Shown one piece after another: positions 7,188 to 11,964 of a stretch of 11,964 nucleotides of DNA. A program made the position numbers and the translations under genes. The notes under the pieces were generated by a model. That model ran no database searches and was not told the DNA's origin. It worked only from the letters and a program-made list of their open reading frames with translations. Positions within the stretch are counted from its first letter, which is position 1, and each line of letters opens with the position of its first letter. The DNA comes from Comamonadaceae bacterium UBA2334 (GTDB lineage: Bacteria > Pseudomonadota > Gammaproteobacteria > Burkholderiales > Burkholderiaceae_C), in NCBI GenBank assembly GCA_002344885.1, contig DDUQ01000115.1, positions 1 to 11,964 on the forward strand, in the 5' to 3' direction.

Positions 7188-8728
7188 GCGCCGCCCGCCT
7201 GCCCGCCGCCCGAATCCTGGTCGTCGATGACGAACCGGACTTGCGCACGCTCTATGAGCTCACGCTGCTGCGTGAAGGGCACCAGGTTGAAACCGCCGCC
7301 AACCTCGCTGAAGCCCGCGCCTGCCTGGCAAACGGCTCGTACCACCTGATGATCACCGACATGCGGCTGCCTGACGGCATGGGCCTGTCGCTGATTCAGG
7401 AGCTGGGCAAACAGCGGCGGCCGGAGCGTGCCATCGTCGTGACGGCATACGGCTCGGCTGAAAGTGCCGTGGAAGCGCTCAAACAGGGCGCGTTCGACTA
7501 CCTCACCAAACCCGTGGACCTGAAGCAGTTCCGCACCGTGGTCGCCACCGCGCTGCAGACCCCTTCGACGGCAGCTGGCATCGGTGCTTTGGGCACAGCG
7601 GTCCCTACCACCCCCTCCACGCTCCAGCACACTGCCTGGTCCGAGCGGCTGGTGGGTGCATCAGCCGCCATCGGTACGTTGAAAGAAAAACTCGCCAAAG
7701 TCGCCACCAGCATGGCGCCGGTGATGATCCTCGGCGAATCCGGCTCGGGCAAAGAAGTGGTCGCCCGCGCCATCCATGAAGCCAGCCACCGCGCCACCGG
7801 CCCGTTCGTGGCCGTCAACTGCGGGGCCATTCCCGAAACCCTGATCGAGGCTGAGTTTTTCGGTGCCCGCAAGGGTGCCTACACCGGCGCCACCACCGAC
7901 CGGGAGGGCTACTTCAGCGCGGCCCGTGGGGGCACGCTGTTTCTGGACGAGATCGGCGACCTGCCACTGGCCATGCAGGCCAAGCTGCTGCGCGTCATTC
8001 AGGAGCGCCGCGTGCGCCCCCTCGGTGGTGTGCAGGAAGAGCAGGTGGATGTGCGCATCCTGTGCGCCACCCACAAAGACCTGGCCCGCGCCGTCACGGC
8101 GGGCGAGTTCCGCCAGGACCTGTTCTACCGCCTCAACGTCATCGAAATGCGGCTGCCCGCCCTGCGTGAACGCAGGCAAGACCTGCCCGCGCTGGTCAGC
8201 GCACTGATGTCTCGCATCTGCCACGAAAGCGGGCAACAACCCGTGGCCCTGTCAGCCGAAGCACTGGCCTGGCTGCAGACTCACCCGTTTCCGGGCAACG
8301 TCCGCGAACTGGAAAACCTGCTTCACCGCGCCTTGGCGTTGTGCAATGGACAGGTCATTGAGGTCGGCGACCTGCTCGACCTGGAGCCAGGCAGCCCGGT
8401 CACAGCTTCACCCCGCGACACCGAGCCCGAAAGCCCCCACCCGGACAGTGCAGGTTTGCCGCCCGCGCCAACGCCCCGCGACCACGGGCTGCCCGGCGAA
8501 CCGCCCACCGACTTGCAGCGGCACCTCGACGAGGTGGAAAAAAGCATCCTGGAAAGCGCCTTGCGCGAGACACGTGGCAACCGCACCGCAGCGGCTGCAC
8601 GCCTGGGCCTGAACCTGCGGCAAATCCGCTACCGCATCGCACGGCTCGGCATTCAGGTGGGCGAAGCCGAAGACAACCCGACTGACGGGGCCGAGGCTGC
8701 GACGCCGACTGCGCCCGGTCAACCATGA
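7184..8728 (+). CDS. pilR: sigma-54-dependent response regulator PilR
   Basis: An NtrC-type enhancer-binding activator of sigma-54 RNA polymerase, the partner of PilS for pilin gene transcription. The 514-residue product has three domains. The receiver carries the acidic pair DDE (15-17), the phosphoacceptor Asp59 in ITDMRLPDG, and Lys109 in the TKP motif. The AAA+ domain (about 155-390) has the Walker A GESGSGKE (184-191), the sigma-54 contact loop GAYTGA (231-236), the Walker B GGTLFLDEIGD (249-259) and the FRQDLFYRLNV arginine region (309-319). After a proline-rich linker of about 40 residues comes a Fis-type helix-turn-helix, TRGNRTAAAARLGLNLRQ (463-480) and RYRI. The tyrosine in the contact loop replaces the more usual phenylalanine; this variant occurs in functional activators. 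ATG 7184 overlaps the pilS stop, and the pilR stop overlaps the ampD start, so all three are probably translationally coupled. Confidence 0.94.
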   Translation: MSAARLPAARILVVDDEPDLRTLYELTLLREGHQVETAANLAEARACLANGSYHLMITDMRLPDGMGLSLIQELGKQRRPERAIVVTAYGSAESAVEALKQGAFDYLTKPVDLKQFRTVVATALQTPSTAAGIGALGTAVPTTPSTLQHTAWSERLVGASAAIGTLKEKLAKVATSMAPVMILGESGSGKEVVARAIHEASHRATGPFVAVNCGAIPETLIEAEFFGARKGAYTGATTDREGYFSAARGGTLFLDEIGDLPLAMQAKLLRVIQERRVRPLGGVQEEQVDVRILCATHKDLARAVTAGEFRQDLFYRLNVIEMRLPALRERRQDLPALVSALMSRICHESGQQPVALSAEALAWLQTHPFPGNVRELENLLHRALALCNGQVIEVGDLLDLEPGSPVTASPRDTEPESPHPDSAGLPPAPTPRDHGLPGEPPTDLQRHLDEVEKSILESALRETRGNRTAAAARLGLNLRQIRYRIARLGIQVGEAEDNPTDGAEAATPTAPGQP

Positions 8729-9312
8729 CCGACATGCCACACGCAACACCGCAGGTGACATGGACCAATGGCTGGCTGGCAGGTGTGCGCCACCTGCCGT
8801 CACCCAACTTTGGTGCCCGCCCGGCACATGCCCTCACAGACCTGCTGGTGGTCCACGCCATCAGCCTGCCACCCGGCGAATACGGCACCGGCGACATCGA
8901 CCGCCTGTTCACCAACACGCTGGACTGGGATGCCCACCCCTACTTCCAGATCATCAGGGGGTACGAGGTGTCGGCCCACTTCCTGATCGACCGCAGCGGT
9001 CAGGTCACCCAGTATGTGAGTGTGCTGGCGCGCGCCTGGCATGCCGGCCAGTCCAGTTGGCGTGGCCGCAGCAACTGCAACGACGATTCGGTGGGCATCG
9101 AACTGGAGGGCCTGGACGGCGACACGTTCGAGGCGGCCCAGTACAGCAGCCTTGCCTGGCTGTGTCAGGCCATTTCAACCGTGTGCCCCATCCGCCATGT
9201 GGCCGGCCATGAACACATTGCGCCGGGGCGCAAACCCGATCCGGGCCCCGGCTTCGACTGGCCCCGACTGCGCGCCCAACTCGGCTGGCCGGGCAGCTGG
9301 TTTGCCGCCTGA
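8725..9312 (+). CDS. ampD: 1,6-anhydro-N-acetylmuramyl-L-alanine amidase AmpD
   Basis: A cytoplasmic zinc amidase that removes the peptide from 1,6-anhydro-MurNAc-peptides during cell-wall recycling. By lowering these inducers it keeps chromosomal ampC-type beta-lactamases low in species that have AmpR. The product is 195 residues, close to the family's usual length, with no signal peptide, as expected for AmpD rather than the exported AmiD. By comparison with Citrobacter AmpD, the zinc ligands are His44 (VVHAISLP), His162 (AGHEHIAPGRK) and Asp172 (PDPGPGFDW). Glu126 (GIELEG) and Lys170 fit the catalytic residues. The N-terminal ATPQVTWTNGWLAGVRHLPSPNF stretch (kept short here) is also typical. 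The ATG overlaps the pilR stop by four bases and has no evident Shine-Dalgarno site, so translation probably depends on ribosomes finishing pilR. No ampE follows; the next gene is on the other strand. Confidence 0.95.
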   Translation: MTDMPHATPQVTWTNGWLAGVRHLPSPNFGARPAHALTDLLVVHAISLPPGEYGTGDIDRLFTNTLDWDAHPYFQIIRGYEVSAHFLIDRSGQVTQYVSVLARAWHAGQSSWRGRSNCNDDSVGIELEGLDGDTFEAAQYSSLAWLCQAISTVCPIRHVAGHEHIAPGRKPDPGPGFDWPRLRAQLGWPGSWFAA

Positions 9313-9357
9313 AAACGCAGCAAACTGTTGATACATATCAAGCGCCAGGGGCAAATT

Positions 9358-9981
9358 TCATCTCAGAGGCCAGACCTGGCCGTTTTCATTCAGGATGGCG
9401 TCCAGCGGTTCATCATGAGGCTCGGGCTCGAAGTCATCGACAAAACCGTCGGTGAAGCCCAGCCCCACCGTGAACGGCTTGGGCGACAACGTGGCCAGCG
9501 TGCGGTCGTAAAAGCCCCCGCCATACCCCAAACGGTAACCCCCGATGCCGTAGCCCACACACGGCACAAACAGCAGGGTCGGCACAATCACCTCAGTGTC
9601 CTTGGGTTTGGGAATGCCGTAGGCGTCCTCCTCCATCGGGCAGCCGGGGTACCACACATGAAAGCGCAAGGTTCTGTGCACCTTGTCCACCACCGGCAGG
9701 CCAATGCGACGCGGCTGCGGCTCATCGAGCAACTCCCCATCTTCCTTCCAGCGGTGCAGCGCGGGCAGCGGGTCGAATTCCCCCTTGATGGGCCAGTAGG
9801 CACCGATCACGGTGTCGGGCCGCTGGATGAGCCACACCCGCATCACGCGTTGCAGCAACTCGGTTCGCCAGGGGCGTTCAGGCATGGCCTGCCGCCGGGC
9901 CAGCAGCTCCTTGCGCAAGGCCTGTTTCTGGGTGATGACGGGGACACCCTTGGCGTCACCCGGTAACGGTTTGTTGTCCAT
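9358..9981 (-). CDS. fau: 5-formyltetrahydrofolate cyclo-ligase
   Basis: The enzyme, also called 5,10-methenyltetrahydrofolate synthetase, uses ATP to convert 5-formyl-THF to 5,10-methenyl-THF and so returns this storage folate to one-carbon metabolism in the cytoplasm. The product is 207 residues. Near the N-terminus is the basic QKQALRKELLARRQAM segment (18-33). The substrate region AYWPIKGEFD (61-70) follows, then DAYGIPKP (119-126). The family signature LGYGGGFYDRTL (151-162) and a C-terminal PHDEPLD (188-194) complete the pattern. ATG 9981 is used; the frame stays open upstream, but that sequence is low-complexity and overlaps the opposing gene. No good Shine-Dalgarno site is seen. The gene converges on ampD, 45 bases away, and diverges from the transglycosylase gene with only nine bases between the two starts. 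Confidence 0.95.
   Translation of the reverse strand: MDNKPLPGDAKGVPVITQKQALRKELLARRQAMPERPWRTELLQRVMRVWLIQRPDTVIGAYWPIKGEFDPLPALHRWKEDGELLDEPQPRRIGLPVVDKVHRTLRFHVWYPGCPMEEDAYGIPKPKDTEVIVPTLLFVPCVGYGIGGYRLGYGGGFYDRTLATLSPKPFTVGLGFTDGFVDDFEPEPHDEPLDAILNENGQVWPLR
9368..9386 (+). terminator. possible intrinsic terminator for the pilS-pilR-ampD transcript
   Basis: On the plus strand GGCCA (9368-9372) and TGGCC (9377-9381) can pair around a GACC loop, followed by G and four Ts (9383-9386). This lies 56 bases after the ampD stop, inside the last codons of the opposing cyclo-ligase gene. The stem is only five or six GC-rich pairs and the T run is short, so it could be weak or chance. Confidence 0.35.
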
Positions 9982-9990
9982 AATGGCCCG

Positions 9991-11964
9991 ATGTTTCTGA
10001 GCTTGCCAACGACATTCACACACTTGCACGGTGCGCGCACCCTTGGGCCGCGCGCGCAGCCCCGCATTGTCACCCCGTTTCCGCCGGTTCCCGCGCAGAC
10101 GACCGCCCCAAGCCTGCCCGCTTGGCGTTTCGGCCACACGCTGTGGGCCGGGGCACTGGGACTGATGCTCGCGTGGCCGGCATTCGCGCAAACGTCAACG
10201 CAGACCCCTGCGCAAACCGCTGCCGACCAGGCGGTGCTGGAGGCACGCGAAGCCTTCCGCAAGAGCAACACCCGCCAACTGCAGGCCGTGCTGCCCAAGA
10301 CCGAGGGCCACGTGCTGGCCCCCCTGGCGGCCTACTGGGGCATGCGTGCGGGGTTGGAAGCAGCCCCCAACGAACGCATCCGCCAGTTTCTGGACACCTG
10401 GCAAGGCACCTACTACGAAGACAGGCTGCGCAACGACTGGCTGCGCATCCTGGGCGCACGGCAGGACTGGCACACGTTTCTGGCCGAGTGGCCGCGCTTT
10501 CGCATGGGCGACGACAAGCAGGTGCACTGCCACTGGCTGCACGCCCGGCTGGTCACGCAAGGCAGCCTGACCCTTGCCGAAGCCGACGATGCCGCCACCA
10601 CCTGGCTGGCCCAGAGAGAAGCCGACGAAGCCTGCACCAACCTGGTGGACAGGCTGATCGAGCGCAAGATGCTGGACGAGCAGGTCGCCTGGCAACGCGC
10701 CCGGCTGGGTGCCGAAACCGGCCGGGCCAAAGTGGTCACGCAAGCGGTGGGCGTGCTAAACAGCGAGTGGGCGCAGGCCGCCCACACCATCCAGAACCAG
10801 CCCGCCAAGTACCTGGACGACAAGCTCACCGCCGTGCGGCACCGCACCAAGGAACTGGTCACGCTGGCGCTGGTCAAGCTGGCCAGCTCGTCTCCCGCCG
10901 AAGCGGCCGAGCAGGTCACCAAGGCCCGCTGGCAGGTGCAACTGACCCACGAAGAACGCAGCTGGGTGTGGGGCGTCATCGGCAAAACCGCCGCACAGCG
11001 CCTGATGCCCGAGGCCACGGGCTGGTTTGCACGCGGCCAGCCCGAACACATGCACGCCGACCACCTGGCCTGGTGGGTGCGGGCAGCGCTGCGCGCCGGG
11101 CAGTGGAACCATGTCGACAAACTGGTGGCCGCCATGCCCGAGACCCTGCAGAAGGATCCCACCTGGGTCTACTGGCTGGCGCGCAGCCTGCAAACCCGCA
11201 AAGGCACCGATGCCCCGACGCGCGCCCGCGAACTGTTCCAATCCATTGCTTCGCCGCACACGTTCTACGGCCAACTGGCCCTGGAAGAGCTGGGCCAGCC
11301 CATCACCACACCGCCTGCGCCGGCGACCTTGACGCCAGCCGAGCTGCAGGCCGCCCGAACCAACCCGGGGCTCAAGCGTGCCTTGGCGGCCATTGCGCTG
11401 GGGCTGCGTGCAGAGGGTGTGCGTGAATGGAACTACACCACCAACCTGCACACACCCGGTGGCATGGCTGACCGCGAGCTCCTGGCTGCCGCCCACCTGG
11501 CATGCCAGCACGAAGTCTGGGACCGGTGCATCAACACCAGCAAGCGCACCACCGGGCTGGCCGACTACAGCCAGCGCTACCCCATGCCACACAAGGACGC
11601 GGTGCTCGCGCGCACCCGGCAGATCGGACTGGACCCTGCCTACGTCTACGGGTTGATCCGCCAGGAAAGCCGGTTCATCACCGATGCGCGTTCGCATGTG
11701 GGCGCGTCGGGGCTGATGCAGGTCATGCCCGCAACGGCCAAATGGACGGCAAAGAAGATCGGGCTCACGTCGTTCCAGCCCTCGGACATCACCGACCGTG
11801 ACACCAACATCGCCATTGGCACCGGCTACCTGAAACTGGTGCTGGATGACTTCGAAGGCTCGATGGCGATGGCAGCCGCCGCCTACAACGCCGGCCCTGG
11901 CCGCCCGCGCCAGTGGCGCGCACCCGGCGGCACCGGCCCGGTGCTGGAAGGTGCCATCTGGGCA
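9991..11964 (+). CDS. slt: soluble lytic murein transglycosylase, SLT70-like (3' end outside window)
   Basis: A periplasmic enzyme that cleaves the MurNAc-GlcNAc bond of peptidoglycan without water, leaving 1,6-anhydroMurNAc ends; those fragments become AmpD substrates. The frame runs open to the window end, giving 658 residues. A signal peptide is visible: arginine/histidine, then the hydrophobic LWAGALGLMLAWP (51-63) and AFA|Q, with cleavage likely after Ala66. The mature part is a long alpha-helical superhelix domain (about 75-540), followed by the SLT catalytic domain. That domain has IRQESRF with the catalytic Glu559 (codon at 11665), GASGLMQVMPATA, and AYNAGPGRP near 632. Probably 30-60 residues are missing at the C-terminus. 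The start is uncertain: ATG 9991 leaves about 45 residues before the signal peptide, while TTG 10024 is the only common in-frame alternative between it and the signal peptide. Neither has a clear Shine-Dalgarno site. Confidence 0.93.
   Translation, partial: MFLSLPTTFTHLHGARTLGPRAQPRIVTPFPPVPAQTTAPSLPAWRFGHTLWAGALGLMLAWPAFAQTSTQTPAQTAADQAVLEAREAFRKSNTRQLQAVLPKTEGHVLAPLAAYWGMRAGLEAAPNERIRQFLDTWQGTYYEDRLRNDWLRILGARQDWHTFLAEWPRFRMGDDKQVHCHWLHARLVTQGSLTLAEADDAATTWLAQREADEACTNLVDRLIERKMLDEQVAWQRARLGAETGRAKVVTQAVGVLNSEWAQAAHTIQNQPAKYLDDKLTAVRHRTKELVTLALVKLASSSPAEAAEQVTKARWQVQLTHEERSWVWGVIGKTAAQRLMPEATGWFARGQPEHMHADHLAWWVRAALRAGQWNHVDKLVAAMPETLQKDPTWVYWLARSLQTRKGTDAPTRARELFQSIASPHTFYGQLALEELGQPITTPPAPATLTPAELQAARTNPGLKRALAAIALGLRAEGVREWNYTTNLHTPGGMADRELLAAAHLACQHEVWDRCINTSKRTTGLADYSQRYPMPHKDAVLARTRQIGLDPAYVYGLIRQESRFITDARSHVGASGLMQVMPATAKWTAKKIGLTSFQPSDITDRDTNIAIGTGYLKLVLDDFEGSMAMAAAAYNAGPGRPRQWRAPGGTGPVLEGAIWA

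Noticed and set aside
9982..10120. Possible 6S RNA beside the cyclo-ligase gene, since ssrS neighbours fau in E. coli
   Set aside because: The cyclo-ligase and transglycosylase starts are nine bases apart, so there is no non-coding space of about 180 bases, and I see no long hairpin with a central bubble.
10122..11426. 434-codon open frame on the plus strand within the transglycosylase gene
   Set aside because: The overlapping frame encodes the transglycosylase with signal peptide and catalytic motifs. This frame is Arg/Pro/Ala/Gly-rich with no recognisable domain.
1..11964. Search for tRNA genes, CRISPR arrays, insertion sequences, integrases and other defence or mobile genes
   Set aside because: No cloverleaf-like segments, regularly spaced repeats, transposase motifs or terminal repeats were noticed by eye, and coding density leaves almost no room.

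Overview
The window is GC-rich, densely coded bacterial chromosome that looks like a core genome segment from a betaproteobacterium. The best guess is Burkholderiales, family Comamonadaceae. This rests on the protein sequences and on the gene order ffh / ypjD / PP0621-like / pilS / pilR / ampD; no marker gene in the window fixes the genus. Almost every base is coding and the genes are packed tightly, with three ATGA stop/start overlaps. I see no mobile element, CRISPR array, tRNA, rRNA or prophage signal, and no gap above 120 bases.

Layout. (1) Plus strand, 1-2056: the 3' part of miaB (tRNA methylthiotransferase), overlapping by four bases a class I SAM-dependent methyltransferase of unknown substrate. 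(2) Minus strand, 4233-2069: ffh (SRP54 GTPase), followed after 44 bases by a seven-helix CbiM/COG3235-like membrane protein that ends facing the methyltransferase gene. (3) Plus strand, 4354-9312, divergent from ffh: a YpjD/CcsA-type membrane protein, a small membrane-anchored PP0621-family protein with a C/H metal-binding pattern, pilS, pilR and ampD. pilS-pilR and pilR-ampD each overlap by four bases. (4) Minus strand, 9981-9358: 5-formyltetrahydrofolate cyclo-ligase, convergent with ampD. (5) Plus strand, 9991 to the window end: a soluble lytic murein transglycosylase, cut off within its catalytic domain and starting only nine bases from the divergent cyclo-ligase start.

How they fit together. 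PilS and PilR form the sigma-54-dependent two-component system that controls type IV pilin transcription. AmpD and the lytic transglycosylase both act in peptidoglycan turnover: the transglycosylase makes 1,6-anhydromuropeptides in the periplasm and AmpD strips their peptides in the cytoplasm. MiaB and the neighbouring methyltransferase are probably co-translated. The rest are housekeeping functions (membrane targeting, folate metabolism).

I do not find a clearly new biological system. The points most worth a second look are the translational coupling of AmpD to the pilus regulators, the crowded divergent start of the transglycosylase and cyclo-ligase genes, the three unassigned proteins (methyltransferase, CbiM-like, PP0621-like), and small departures from consensus in PilR (GAYTGA) and PilS (G1 box).
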